Positions 28,036 through 37,134 of a DNA stretch of 64,000 nt are shown here, piece after piece. The stretch spans positions 1 to 64,000 of the forward strand of contig JAGXFW010000033.1 in NCBI GenBank assembly GCA_024637035.1. Reading direction: 5' to 3'. A program made the position numbers and the translations under genes. Source of the stretch: Actinomycetes bacterium. GTDB taxonomy: Bacteria > Actinomycetota > Thermoleophilia > RBG-16-64-13. Numbering within the stretch: position 1 is the first letter of the stretch; each line of letters starts with the position of its first letter. The notes below the pieces were generated by a model, which did no database searches, was not told where the DNA came from, and worked only from the letters and a program-made list of their open reading frames with translations.

Positions 28036-28992
28036 ATGGCCACCAAGCTCTCCCCCAAGGAATACGTCAAGCGCGAAGAGCGCCTCACGGGCGGCCACCG
28101 CCTGTGCGCGGGCTGCGGCGCGGGTGTCGTCATGCGACAGGTGCTGATGGGCGCCAAGGACAACCCCGTGGTCATATCGAACGCCACCGGCTGTCTCGAG
28201 GTGTCCACCACCATCTACCCGTACACCGCGTGGAAAGACTCCTACATCCACAGCGCATTCGAGAACACGGCCGCCACCATCAGCGGTGTCGAGGCCGCGT
28301 ACAACAGCCTCGTGCGGCAGGGGAAGGTGAAGTCCGACAAGCCGTACCGCTTCCTTTCGGTGGCAGGTGACGGCGGTTCCTACGACATCGGCCTGCAGGC
28401 CCTCTCCGGTGCGCTCGAGCGCGGGCACGACGTGGTGCTCCTCTGCTACGACAACGGCGCCTACATGAACACGGGCTTCCAGCGTTCGGCCTCCACGCCG
28501 CTCGGCGCCTGGACAACCACCAGCCCCGATGGCAAAGTGGTGCCCGGCAAGCAGCAGCAACGGAAGAACCTCACGGCGATCGCGGCGGCCCACGGAGTGC
28601 CCTATGTGGCGCAGGCTTCCCCTCACAACTTCCGCGACCTGATCGCCAAAGCCGAGACCGCTTTCGAGACTCCCGGGCCGGCCTTCCTGAACGTGCTCTC
28701 GCCCTGCCCCCGCGGTTGGCGCTCCGCCGACCCTGACGGCATGAAGCTGGCGAAGATGATGGTGCAGTCGTGCTTCTGGCCCATGTATGAGGTGATCGAC
28801 GGGAACTACAAGCTCTCGTTCGACCCCAAGGACCGCAAGATCCCCATCCGCGACTGGATGGAGCAACAGGGCCGTTTCAAGCACCTCTTCACACCCGAGT
28901 TCGAGTACGTAATCGAGGAAGGCCAAGCTCACGTCGACCGTGAGTGGGAGCGCCTGAAGCAACTGGCGTCACTCCCACCCATCGCCGAGTAG
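28036..28992 (+). CDS. porB: Pyruvate:ferredoxin oxidoreductase, beta subunit
   Basis: This 318-residue subunit binds thiamine diphosphate and the proximal 4Fe-4S cluster. It shows HRLCAGCGAGVVMRQ with the first two cluster cysteines, NATGCLEVSTTIYP with another, and the TPP motif GDGGSYDIGLQAL ending in CYDN. A late Cys in LSPCPRGW completes the set. It starts one base after the porA stop and ends the porGDAB group. Confidence 0.95.
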   Translation: MATKLSPKEYVKREERLTGGHRLCAGCGAGVVMRQVLMGAKDNPVVISNATGCLEVSTTIYPYTAWKDSYIHSAFENTAATISGVEAAYNSLVRQGKVKSDKPYRFLSVAGDGGSYDIGLQALSGALERGHDVVLLCYDNGAYMNTGFQRSASTPLGAWTTTSPDGKVVPGKQQQRKNLTAIAAAHGVPYVAQASPHNFRDLIAKAETAFETPGPAFLNVLSPCPRGWRSADPDGMKLAKMMVQSCFWPMYEVIDGNYKLSFDPKDRKIPIRDWMEQQGRFKHLFTPEFEYVIEEGQAHVDREWERLKQLASLPPIAE

Positions 28993-29003
28993 GCAGAACT
29001 GCC

Positions 29004-29792
29004 ATGACCGCGTTCGAGGCCGCCGGCGACGACCGGCGGCCTCGCGTGGTCGTCTTGGAGCATCACGAGCGGGTCCGCCTGGGCGCGCTCGCGCCCGCAC
29101 TGGAAGATCACTCGAGGTTGCGCGTGCTCCGGGGCTACCGGGACCCGGAGCAGGGCCACCTCGAGATCGAGGCGCTCATAGCTTCAGGGGAGTACGACGG
29201 GCTGATAGCACTCGGCTCACCCGACGGCGTCTACGATGCCGACCACCTTCCCTACCTGCACGACTCCCTCCGGATCATGGCCGACGCGCTGCGGCGCGGG
29301 GCGCCTGTGCTCGGCCTGTGTCTCGGCTCGCAGATGCTCGCCCATCTGGCGGGGGCTCGAGTGTTCCCCGGCTCCGAACGGGGGCTGGAGCCGGAGGTAG
29401 GGTACTTCCCCCTCCGGCTTACCGAGGCAGGAGCGGCGGATCCGGTCATGGCGATCTACGCGGACCCACCTCCGGTGCTCTTCTGGCACCGCGACACCCA
29501 TGACCTTCCGCGCGACGCGGTGCGCCTGGCCGCCACCGATCTCTACGCCACTTCGGCGTTCCGGTTAGGCCGCTGGGCCTACGGTGTGCAATTCCACCTC
29601 GAGACCACCGCGGATCTTCTGCCCGTCTGGGTGGCGCAGTCTCCTCTGCCCGCCGAGGCGGGCGTGAACACCGACGCGATCCTCGAAGACGCGGCCCGCT
29701 TCGACGCGGTGGTCAGGGAGAGGGGAGCCAGGTTGGCTGAGCTCTTCACCGCCTGGGCCGCTGAGTACGCTCGAGAGCCCGACCGCCTATGA
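29004..29792 (+). CDS. Class I glutamine amidotransferase-like protein
   Basis: This 262-residue protein has the amidotransferase triad: Cys in VLGLCLGSQMLAH, His in VQFHLET and the following Glu. It resembles the GMP-synthase-type GATase domain that hydrolyses glutamine, but no synthetase partner is encoded nearby. It starts 11 bases after porB and may be cotranscribed. The function of free-standing members of this group varies, including gamma-glutamyl hydrolases, so the substrate is open. Confidence 0.8.
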   Translation: MTAFEAAGDDRRPRVVVLEHHERVRLGALAPALEDHSRLRVLRGYRDPEQGHLEIEALIASGEYDGLIALGSPDGVYDADHLPYLHDSLRIMADALRRGAPVLGLCLGSQMLAHLAGARVFPGSERGLEPEVGYFPLRLTEAGAADPVMAIYADPPPVLFWHRDTHDLPRDAVRLAATDLYATSAFRLGRWAYGVQFHLETTADLLPVWVAQSPLPAEAGVNTDAILEDAARFDAVVRERGARLAELFTAWAAEYAREPDRL

Positions 29793-29798
29793 GGGGCT

Positions 29799-29819
29799 CC
29801 GACGGCCCGTAGCCGTCGG
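29799..29819. terminator. Terminator between convergent genes
   Basis: CCGACGGC (29799-29806) pairs with GCCGTCGG (29812-29819) around CCGTA, seven bases after the amidotransferase stop and facing the GGDEF gene end. Confidence 0.6.
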
Positions 29820-29872
29820 GAGAACCATGGGCGCCCCGACCGTCGGCAGAGGCGAGGTTCCCGGCGCGACGA

Positions 29873-31477
29873 TCAGGCGGTGGGCGTCTGCTCCCGGAGC
29901 ACGACCACGCGGTTCCGCCCCTGATCTTTGGCTTGGGTGAGCGCACTGAGCGCGGCGTCGACCAGAGAGAGTGCCGTCACTCCGAACGGTGGATGGATGC
30001 TCACGCCCACGCTCACCGTCATTCGCTCCACCTGGTTCCTGAGCACGATGAAGGGGTACTCGTCCACCCGGGTCCGAATGCGTTCGGCCACGACCAGCGC
30101 GGCCTCCTCGTTGGTCTCCGGAAGCAATAGAGCCAGCCGCCCGCCGCTGATGCGGGCAAGGCTGTCTGTCGACCGGATGAGCCCGCGAACCAGCTGGGAC
30201 ACCTCGGCGATGATCTGATCGCCGGCCGCCGACCCGTGGGTCTCGTTCACGCGGCGCAGCTTATCCACGTCGACCATGACGCAGGCGGCCGGCCGTGAGT
30301 ACCGGTTGCTCCTAGCAACTTCGTGCCGCACCATCGTCAGGAAGTGATCGTACGTGAACACCCCGGTGAGCGTGTCGCGGATCTCGGCCTCGCCGAGTTC
30401 CCGCACGTACATGGCGCGCCCGAAGGCCAGGCTGAACAGAGGATGGGCTCTGCGCAGCGACTCGGGGCTCGGTGGGTCGAGTTCGCCGGACACGGCCAAG
30501 AGGACCCCCGCCCCGACACCCCTATGCTCGAGCGACATGGCCACGAAGCTCCGGGCGTCTGGGAAGGCGGGATCCTGACTGAAGGGCAACCCCGTTTCCG
30601 AATAGAAGCCGCGGCGGAACGCTTCTTTGACGGGCACCGGGAGTGAAGCCTTGCGGTAGCGGGGTGCGCCACCTTCCCTGGCTTCCGGATCGATCGCCTC
30701 ACCGAGACACTCCCAGCGGAGCACCTCTAGATCGTTCTCCAGTTCCAGCCGGTGAAGCACGACCACCTCGTCTGCGGGCCAGGCCTCGCGAACCAGTCGA
30801 GTAGCCTCCGCCGCGAACTGTTCCACGCTCTCGGCACGACGGAGCGAGTCGGCGACCCGAGCCGCGAACGCGTCCGCCGCCGTGCGCTCGCCCAGTCGCG
30901 CGAGCAGATCATCGGTACGTTCTTGCTCCATCCTCAGATCGGTATCCATGACGCGAAGGGCGTTCCGCACCTCGACGACCGTGCGTCGGAGCCGCCCCAA
31001 GAGCTGGTCACCTTCAGGGCGCCACGGCAACTGGCCCAACAACTCGTGCTCCAGACGCTGGATCGGCCTTTCGATCCTCGACCGCACCAGATGGTATTCG
31101 ATCGGGAGGAGCACCAGCAGCCCCACGGCCAACACGGCGGCACTGAGGATGGCGAGCTCGGTCGAATCGGCATCGAACAGGAACACGGACAGCACCAACA
31201 CCAGCGCGGCCGACCCGAACACGACGAGAAAGGTGAACGGAGCCAATGCCGCCCAGAAGAAGTCCATCACCGAACCACGGCCGGCCGATCCACTCTCATC
31301 GAGTGCCTGCGCGATCTCAGCAGAGACCGCGGGCCGCACCTCCGACGTCACGGGCGGCGGCGACTCGCCGACACCTTGATCGGCGCCATCGAGAGTCGCC
31401 AGCGGCTCCGACGCAGACTGGTCTGGTTCGAGAATACCGCCCGCTTCGGGCCAGTCGTCGGGCGAGATGTCTTTCAC
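29873..31477 (-). CDS. Membrane GGDEF-domain protein (diguanylate cyclase-like, degenerate)
   Basis: From the GTG at 31477 the product has 534 residues. Two membrane segments lie near residues 75-130 (FFWAALAPFTFLVVFGSAAL and LSAAVLAVGLLVLLP), then a coiled coil, a GAF-like region, and a C-terminal GGDEF domain (IRDTLTGVFTYDHFLTMV). The catalytic signature reads ISGGRLALLL, so the GGDEF motif is degenerate (SGGRL) and cyclase activity is doubtful. An ATG at 31267 is an alternative start. The apparent extension to 31942 runs antisense to aspartokinase and is rejected. Confidence 0.8.
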   Translation of the reverse strand: MKDISPDDWPEAGGILEPDQSASEPLATLDGADQGVGESPPPVTSEVRPAVSAEIAQALDESGSAGRGSVMDFFWAALAPFTFLVVFGSAALVLVLSVFLFDADSTELAILSAAVLAVGLLVLLPIEYHLVRSRIERPIQRLEHELLGQLPWRPEGDQLLGRLRRTVVEVRNALRVMDTDLRMEQERTDDLLARLGERTAADAFAARVADSLRRAESVEQFAAEATRLVREAWPADEVVVLHRLELENDLEVLRWECLGEAIDPEAREGGAPRYRKASLPVPVKEAFRRGFYSETGLPFSQDPAFPDARSFVAMSLEHRGVGAGVLLAVSGELDPPSPESLRRAHPLFSLAFGRAMYVRELGEAEIRDTLTGVFTYDHFLTMVRHEVARSNRYSRPAACVMVDVDKLRRVNETHGSAAGDQIIAEVSQLVRGLIRSTDSLARISGGRLALLLPETNEEAALVVAERIRTRVDEYPFIVLRNQVERMTVSVGVSIHPPFGVTALSLVDAALSALTQAKDQGRNRVVVLREQTPTA

Positions 31478-31501
31478 AACCTTCCCCTGGTCGGGTAGAA
31501 T
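31473..31501 (+). promoter_or_regulatory. Promoter of the aspartokinase gene
   Basis: TTCACA (31473-31478) and TAGAAT (31496-31501) are 17 bases apart. The -35 element overlaps the probable start codon of the divergent GGDEF gene, so expression of the two may interfere. Confidence 0.6.
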
Positions 31502-31529
31502 CGGACTCCTTCGAACTGTATCGTCCCAG

Positions 31530-32903
31530 ATGACAAGAGAGTTGACCCCTTTGTCGACATCAAGTGAGGTCGCAGGCACGGAACACGAGGTTGGCCTCGA
31601 CGCGACCGGCCAACCTGTGGCCGTACTCGAGACGCGACCGGACACCCCGAAGCGCACGTCGACCATAGTTATGAAGTTCGGCGGCACCTCCGTCGCCGAC
31701 GCCGAGTGCATGAAACGGGTGGCTCGTCGTATCGTGGAGGCGCGGCGGGCGGGAAGCCCGGTTGTGGCGGTAGTCTCCGCGAGGGGAGACACCACCGACG
31801 ACCTCATCCTCATGGCTCGAGAGATCTCGACCCAGCCCCCCGAGCGCGAGATGGACATGCTGCTCTCGGCGGGAGAACGCATATCGGCGGCGCTCGTCGC
31901 GATGGCCATCTCCGACATGGGCTTCCAGGCCATATCCCTCACGGGGTCTCAGGCGGGTATCGTCACCGACTCGGTGCACACCAGGGCGAAGATCCTCGAT
32001 ATCCGGCCCTTCCGGGTGCAGGAAGCACTCGACGCGGGGAAGATCGTCCTGGTGGCGGGATTCCAGGGGGTCTCTACGGTCACGCACGACGTCACTACGC
32101 TTGGGCGCGGCGGGTCGGACACCACCGCGGTCGCCCTCGCGGCCGCCTTGGGGGCCCGCGTGTGCGAGATCTACACCGACGTGGACGGTGTGTACACCGC
32201 CGACCCACGCATGGTCCCATCGGCACGGAAGCTGAGCAAGGTCTCGTACGAAGAGATGCTCGAGATGGCGGCGAGCGGAGCCAAGGTACTCATGCTTCGG
32301 AGCGTGGAGTTCGCGCGCCGGTATGGGGTGGCGCTGCACGTGCGGTCGAGTTTCTCGAATGACGAAGGCACGTGGATCGTCCAGGAAGAGGAGCACATGG
32401 AACAAGCTATCGTCTCGGGCGTCACCTACGCGCTGGAGGACGCCAAGATCACGTTGCACCGCGTGCCCGACAGACCGGGAGTGGCGGCCCGCGTCTTCAC
32501 AGCCATGGCGGCGGCGAACATCAATGTGGACATGATCATCCAGAACGTCAGCGAGGGCGGCACGACCGACATCTCGTTCACCGTGGACGAGGACGACATC
32601 TCCACGACCATCGCCCTGCTCGAGAGCATGAGGGAAGAGTGCGGCTTCGCCGCCCTCGAGGCCGATGCCGACATGGCCAAGGTGTCCATAGTGGGGGCGG
32701 GCATGAAGAGCCACCCGGGAGTCGCCGCGCGCATGTTCGAAGTGCTGGCCGAGAACCACATCAACATCGAGATGATCTCGACCAGTTCGATCAAAGTGTC
32801 GTGCGTCGTGCGCAGCCAGCACACGGAACTCGCGGTGCAGAAGCTCCACGAAGCGTTCGGCCTCGGCGAAGGTTCCGTGAAGCAAGACGAGGTGTTCGGC
32901 TGA
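31530..32903 (+). CDS. lysC: Aspartate kinase
   Basis: Aspartokinase makes aspartyl phosphate, the first step to lysine, threonine and methionine. The protein has VMKFGGTSVAD at its catalytic start, LSAGERISAAL, FQGVSTVTHDVTTLGRGGSD and, after the kinase domain, two ACT domains (HRVPDRPGVAARVF and GAGMKSHPGVAARMF) that usually give feedback control. The start is uncertain. ATG 31530 fits the promoter but gives about 47 residues before the family start and lacks a Shine-Dalgarno sequence; GTG 31617 and ATG 31671 are alternatives. The aspartate-semialdehyde dehydrogenase gene lies at 60.7 kb. Confidence 0.92.
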   Translation: MTRELTPLSTSSEVAGTEHEVGLDATGQPVAVLETRPDTPKRTSTIVMKFGGTSVADAECMKRVARRIVEARRAGSPVVAVVSARGDTTDDLILMAREISTQPPEREMDMLLSAGERISAALVAMAISDMGFQAISLTGSQAGIVTDSVHTRAKILDIRPFRVQEALDAGKIVLVAGFQGVSTVTHDVTTLGRGGSDTTAVALAAALGARVCEIYTDVDGVYTADPRMVPSARKLSKVSYEEMLEMAASGAKVLMLRSVEFARRYGVALHVRSSFSNDEGTWIVQEEEHMEQAIVSGVTYALEDAKITLHRVPDRPGVAARVFTAMAAANINVDMIIQNVSEGGTTDISFTVDEDDISTTIALLESMREECGFAALEADADMAKVSIVGAGMKSHPGVAARMFEVLAENHINIEMISTSSIKVSCVVRSQHTELAVQKLHEAFGLGEGSVKQDEVFG

Positions 32904-32917
32904 TCCGTCCGACCCGT

Positions 32918-32942
32918 CGCCGCCCGGATACGGGAGGCGGCG
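32918..32942 (+). terminator. Hairpin behind aspartokinase
   Basis: CGCCGCC (32918-32924) pairs with GGCGGCG (32936-32942), with possible inner CCG/CGG pairs. No T-tract follows. Confidence 0.45.
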
Positions 32943-33000
32943 TCGCCGGCTGAACGCGACCGGTAGCTCTTGGTCACCCAAAAAGGGCCGCCCATAGATG

Positions 33001-33789
33001 CTAGTGGTGCGCGCAGCCGCCTTCCCCGTGAGCGTGACCCGTGTGACTCTCGCCCTCGGCGCCCGGGTGATCGTGATGGTGACCACAGGTGCTCTCCGAC
33101 TTCGCGATCCCTCCGCTCAGGAACGCCTCCACTGCATTCGTCGCCGACCCGGACACACCGCAATAGAGGTCGAAACCCGCCCTGACGAGCGCCTGCTGCA
33201 TCGGCGGGCCCATCCCACCAGCAAGGATCACATCCACGCCGCGGGAAGTGAGGAACCCGGCGAGCCCGCTGTGATCATGTTCGAGACCGGCGACTTCGTA
33301 TACGGTGCTCTCCGTCACGGAACCATCTTCCGCTTCGGCGACGAGAAAGGCCTGGGTCCGGCCGAAATGGGCGTTCACCTGACCGTCGAGATAGGGGACT
33401 GCGATGACCATCTTCTCTCCTTCTTTCCTTGTGATGTGGGTCGACTCATAGAGCGGTGCGCGCGTTGCTTCTTCCGTTGTCATGTCCGAGAGGCGCCGCC
33501 CAACCGCTACCGGGCCGCCCTCGATAACCAGCGCCTTGCCACCCACCAGGGCGTCGGCGACTGTGCGATGCGCCTCGGCGGCCAAACGGCTGACCGTCGA
33601 CCGAGACACTCCGAGGTGCTGAGCCGCCTCATCCTGCGTCCGGCCTTCCAGATCGAGGAGCCGCAACACCTCGAGCCCGTCCAAGGTCAACACGACCTGC
33701 TCCAGCCCGCGCGCCGGCACACCGGCGAGCTTGAACACACGCGGGTGAACGGGACCCTCCACGCACCTCCACTTACGGGGCCGAGCCAC
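33001..33789 (-). CDS. DUF134 regulator fused to a NifX/NifB-type cofactor-binding domain
   Basis: This 262-residue protein joins two domains. Residues 1-100 are DUF134/UPF0251 with a helix-turn-helix (TQDEAAQHLGVSRSTVSRL). Residues 125-225 are a dinitrogenase iron-molybdenum cofactor domain (MVIAVPYLDGQVNAHFGRTQ, then GLAGFLTSRGVDVILAGGMG). The C-terminal tail is rich in His, Cys, Glu and Gly (CGHHHDHPG, CAHH) and looks metal-binding. Such proteins probably sense a metal or Fe-S precursor. A perfect palindrome overlaps its -10 box, which suggests autoregulation. Confidence 0.85.
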   Translation of the reverse strand: MARPRKWRCVEGPVHPRVFKLAGVPARGLEQVVLTLDGLEVLRLLDLEGRTQDEAAQHLGVSRSTVSRLAAEAHRTVADALVGGKALVIEGGPVAVGRRLSDMTTEEATRAPLYESTHITRKEGEKMVIAVPYLDGQVNAHFGRTQAFLVAEAEDGSVTESTVYEVAGLEHDHSGLAGFLTSRGVDVILAGGMGPPMQQALVRAGFDLYCGVSGSATNAVEAFLSGGIAKSESTCGHHHDHPGAEGESHTGHAHGEGGCAHH

Positions 33790-33852
33790 GACGAACGTCC
33801 TTCGGCACGGTGGGTGATACGTAGGATCTGAGGTCGAACATCAGGGTCATTC

Positions 33853-33894
33853 TGCACATATGTGCATTATAGCCACTCGAAGAACGGCGCACAA
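33853..33894 (-). promoter_or_regulatory. Promoter and operator of the DUF134-NifX gene
   Basis: On the minus strand TTGTGC and TATAAT (33871-33866) are 17 bases apart. The perfect 14-bp palindrome TGCACATATGTGCA (33853-33866) begins at the last base of the -10 box. This is the expected place for a repressor site, and the gene product carries a helix-turn-helix. Confidence 0.65.
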
Positions 33895-34051
33895 CCGGGC
33901 ATCACCGAGTGTAGGGCCCTGTCTTCTCCACAACCCCGTAGCCTGATCCTGTGACCCAACCCAGTTGACATTCGGAGCCGCAAGCGCTTACCTGACCGGA
34001 GCGATTCGATGAAACCACCCATCGCCACTGGCCGGCGAGCCGAGGAGGATC

Positions 34052-35398
34052 ATGAGCACTGAAAGCGACGACCTCTACCGAGACCTGGAGCACTTGGTCT
34101 CCCACAGGACCACCAGGGCGGAACTCGCCGCGGGCATCCCTATCATCGAGCGAGGCCTGGGCTGCAAGGTCTGGGACACCACGGGCAAGGAGTACCTCGA
34201 CCTGGTGGCCGGTGTGACTCGCCCGGTGGGTGTGGGCTACGGGCGGAAGGAGCTCGCCCAGGCCATGGCCGAGCAGGCGGAGAAGCTCTGCTACTTCACC
34301 CCCATGCAGTACTCGAACCCGCCCGCCATCGGTCTGGCGAAGAAGATCGCCTCCTTGCTTCCGGGCGACGTGAACGAGGTATTCTTCGCCAGCAGCGGGT
34401 CGGAGGCGGTCGAGTCGGCCCTCAAGCTGGCCAAACAGCACTACTACTTCAAGGGCGAGCAGAAGCGCTACAAGATCATCGCGCGTCGCGGCGCATATCA
34501 CGGGCAGACCATGGGCGCGCTCAGCATCCTGGGGAGCGTGCACCCGATGCGGCAAGTGATGGAGCCGGCGGTGCCGGGTGCAGTGTTCGTCGACCCTCCC
34601 TACTGCTACCGCTGCCCCTGGAAGCAGAGCTACCCCGGCTGCGACCTGCTGTGCGCAGAGACCGTGAAGGACGCGATCGAGTTCGAGATGCCCGAGATGG
34701 TGGCCGCGGTGATCGGCGAGCCCCTCATGCAGGGCTTCGGTGCCTTGGCGATGCCGAAGGAATACTGGCACCGCGTGCGTGAGATCTGCGACCACTACGA
34801 CGTGCTGCTCATCGTCGACGAGGTGATCACCGGGTTCGGCCGCACCGGCACCATGTTCGCGAGCGAAGCGCTGGGCATCGTGCCCGACATCATGACCATG
34901 GCGAAGCAGATCACCTCCGGCTACATCCCGCTGAGCGCGGCGGCGTGCCGTCCGAAGGTGACCGAGCCCATGCCCACGTTCCAGCACCTGCATACCTGGG
35001 GTAGCCACCCCGTCGCGTGCGCTGTGGGCTTGAAGAACATCGAGATCATCGAGAACGAAGGCCTCGTGGCGCGCTCGGCCGAGGTGGGCGCCTATTTCCT
35101 GGCCGCCCTCAAGGAACTCGAGACGCACCCCATCGTGGGCGAAGCCCGCGGCACCGGCCTCTGGTGCGCCCTCGACCTCACGCCCGACAAAGCGACCCGG
35201 GTCATGTTCGCGCCCGCCGAGCACCCCGGCCCGTCGCTGGTCAACAGGGCGCGCGAGAAAGGCCTGATCATCAAGATGATGGGCCCGGCCCTCGAATTCG
35301 CGCCGCCGCTGGTTATCTCGAAGGACGAGCTCGACTGGGCCGTGAAGGTGCTCGACGAGGTGCTCTCAGACGAAGAGAAAGCCCGCGGCTTGGCCTAG
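34052..35398 (+). CDS. Class III aminotransferase (omega-amino acid type)
   Basis: This 448-residue PLP enzyme has the class III pattern: FFASSGSEAVESALKLA for the phosphate site, RRGAYHGQTMGALS, LIVDEVITGFGRTG with the PLP-contacting Asp, and the Schiff-base Lys in TMAKQITSGYIPLSA. The general likeness is to taurine:pyruvate and related omega-transaminases, with YRCPWKQSYPGC inserted in the middle. The amino donor cannot be told from sequence alone. SD AGGAGG lies eight bases before the ATG. It is a single-gene unit with its own terminator. Confidence 0.88.
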   Translation: MSTESDDLYRDLEHLVSHRTTRAELAAGIPIIERGLGCKVWDTTGKEYLDLVAGVTRPVGVGYGRKELAQAMAEQAEKLCYFTPMQYSNPPAIGLAKKIASLLPGDVNEVFFASSGSEAVESALKLAKQHYYFKGEQKRYKIIARRGAYHGQTMGALSILGSVHPMRQVMEPAVPGAVFVDPPYCYRCPWKQSYPGCDLLCAETVKDAIEFEMPEMVAAVIGEPLMQGFGALAMPKEYWHRVREICDHYDVLLIVDEVITGFGRTGTMFASEALGIVPDIMTMAKQITSGYIPLSAAACRPKVTEPMPTFQHLHTWGSHPVACAVGLKNIEIIENEGLVARSAEVGAYFLAALKELETHPIVGEARGTGLWCALDLTPDKATRVMFAPAEHPGPSLVNRAREKGLIIKMMGPALEFAPPLVISKDELDWAVKVLDEVLSDEEKARGLA

Positions 35399-35405
35399 AA
35401 GAAAC

Positions 35406-35442
35406 GAGCTGCGGGGGACTGACTTCTCGCCCCCCGCAGCTC
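35406..35442. terminator. Terminator between convergent genes
   Basis: GAGCTGCGGGGG (35406-35417) pairs perfectly over 12 bases with 35431-35442. On the minus strand it is followed by a T-rich CGTTTCTTCT, so it should also end the polyferredoxin operon. Confidence 0.75.
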
Positions 35443-35550
35443 GCCACCTCTACCACCTCGCACCCTCACTCCGCCCGGTGACCGCGCGTAACCTACTGCG
35501 CGCCTGTCGGCGCGAACTGCTGCGCGCGACCCCCTCCGCGCAACGCGATC

Positions 35551-37134
35551 CTACCCGGCGCGATGCGCCATCGGCTGGGCGAACATGTACACGTTCACCG
35601 CCACGAGCACCACGATGAGCACGAGGTGCGGCACGAGCACGCGGAAGTCCGGCCGCTTCAGGCCGCGACCGGCGATGCGATAGGCCGCGTAGGCGGTCGC
35701 CAGCGCACCAGCGCCCAGCATCAGGTACTGGAGCACCTGGATGGTGGGCGTATTGAGCAGAGCGTCGCCGTATCCCCAGACCCCACCGAAAGCCTCTACG
35801 ATCGACCGCGGCACGGCCAGGCCTTCGCCAAGCAGGTGGAACAGGTTGTGGCCCATGTGGGCCGCGAGGTCGAGTGGGATGATGGCGTAGCCGAAAAGCG
35901 TGAAGTCAGCCAGCACGTCGCGATCCGAGAAGCGCGACGAGACCTTGCTCACCGCGAGCATCGCCGCCAGCGGCGCCGCCATCGCCACCACGAACAGCAC
36001 CGTGAAATTGACGTTGAAGCTGGCGGAGCCGGTAAGCGATCCGGTCCAGGCCAGCAGGGGCTCCCACACGCTGAGCATGGTGAGATTCTGGATGATCACC
36101 ACTCCCACCAGCACCATCGCCAGGAAGGCGACCTCCGGACGCGGCTTCTTCACATCCCAGAACTCGGAAGTAGGCTTGCGCAATTCGAGGCGGAGCGAAC
36201 CGTGCGGACATGATTTGATGCAATTGCCGCACATGTTGCACTCGCGGTTGGTGTCCATGGTGCGGGGCACCTCGAACATGGGGCAGGCCGCCGCTCGTTC
36301 CGACCCCTTGGCACACCAGAGATCACGACACTTCGTGCGGCAGTTGTCGTGGTTGGCGCGCAGCGCCAGGGGCGAGGTCATCGAGTAGTTGCCCGACAGC
36401 CCGCCGAGGAAGCAAAGGTTCGAGCAGAAGGCACGACGCTCGAAGTAGAGGCTCATGACCACGACACCGACGAGCAGCGCCAGGAGCAGATAGCCGGTGC
36501 CGCGGGGAGACCCGACGATCCCGAAGACGTGGTCGGCCCACGTGATCAGGATGAAGAGGAAGTCGATGATCCAGATGCCGTAACGCTTGAGCAGCTTTGG
36601 AACAGGGAGCGATATTCCGCTGATCTTCTGGACGAGGTCACCTACCACGGGGAACGGACACGCCGTGCACCAGAAGCGAGCGGCCAGGAAGAAGGTCAAC
36701 GGCAGCAGCGGCCACCAGAGGATCCATACGATAGTGGACCCCACGTTGGCGTGCGGATCTACCGTGCCGAACAAGGTGGCCCACATGACCACCGCGAAGA
36801 CGGCGACGCCGGCCGCCTGGAAGACGCCGGGGTAGAACCTACTGCGGAAGATGGCGCCCACGAGAGGAATGTGCAGGAGGTTGGGTTCCGCGCCTGACGG
36901 AGGCAGGAAGGCCATCAATCCTGGCTGGAGGGACTGGTCGCCGGCCGGGGCCGTGTGGTGGATGATCGTAGGGCTCGTGACGGCGGCGTCCTCCTGGTCG
37001 CACAGCACGTGGTCGCACACCGCACAGCAATCTAACCCGGTTTCCTTGTCCAACCCAGGATCCGGGGCCAAGTCAAGCATCATGCCGGGTTCCGGGAACG
37101 GCTCCATCGACCCGTCGGGCGAACTGACGATCAT
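35551..37134 (-). CDS. NosR/NapH-type membrane polyferredoxin
   Basis: The 527-residue protein starts at an ATG overlapping the stop of the YtkA-like gene. An N-terminal soluble part of about 90 residues has a Cys cluster (LDCCAVCDHVLC). The membrane part follows with several segments, the FWCTACPFPVVGDLVQK and FCSNLCFLGG cytoplasmic Cys motifs typical of NapH/NosR electron-transfer proteins, and one clear 4Fe-4S motif (CNMCGNCIKSCPHG). It likely carries electrons across or along the membrane to an exported reductase, but no terminal reductase is encoded here. Confidence 0.8.
   Translation of the reverse strand: MIVSSPDGSMEPFPEPGMMLDLAPDPGLDKETGLDCCAVCDHVLCDQEDAAVTSPTIIHHTAPAGDQSLQPGLMAFLPPSGAEPNLLHIPLVGAIFRSRFYPGVFQAAGVAVFAVVMWATLFGTVDPHANVGSTIVWILWWPLLPLTFFLAARFWCTACPFPVVGDLVQKISGISLPVPKLLKRYGIWIIDFLFILITWADHVFGIVGSPRGTGYLLLALLVGVVVMSLYFERRAFCSNLCFLGGLSGNYSMTSPLALRANHDNCRTKCRDLWCAKGSERAAACPMFEVPRTMDTNRECNMCGNCIKSCPHGSLRLELRKPTSEFWDVKKPRPEVAFLAMVLVGVVIIQNLTMLSVWEPLLAWTGSLTGSASFNVNFTVLFVVAMAAPLAAMLAVSKVSSRFSDRDVLADFTLFGYAIIPLDLAAHMGHNLFHLLGEGLAVPRSIVEAFGGVWGYGDALLNTPTIQVLQYLMLGAGALATAYAAYRIAGRGLKRPDFRVLVPHLVLIVVLVAVNVYMFAQPMAHRAG

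Noticed and set aside
26688-28214. Minus-strand open frame of 508 codons
   Set aside because: It lies opposite porA/porB, whose family motifs are unmistakable.
31478-31942. N-terminal extension of the GGDEF protein
   Set aside because: It overlaps aspartokinase antisense, and the residues have no domain pattern.
31560-33086. Minus-strand open frame of 508 codons
   Set aside because: It is antisense to aspartokinase and rich in His, Arg and Asp as expected of shadows.
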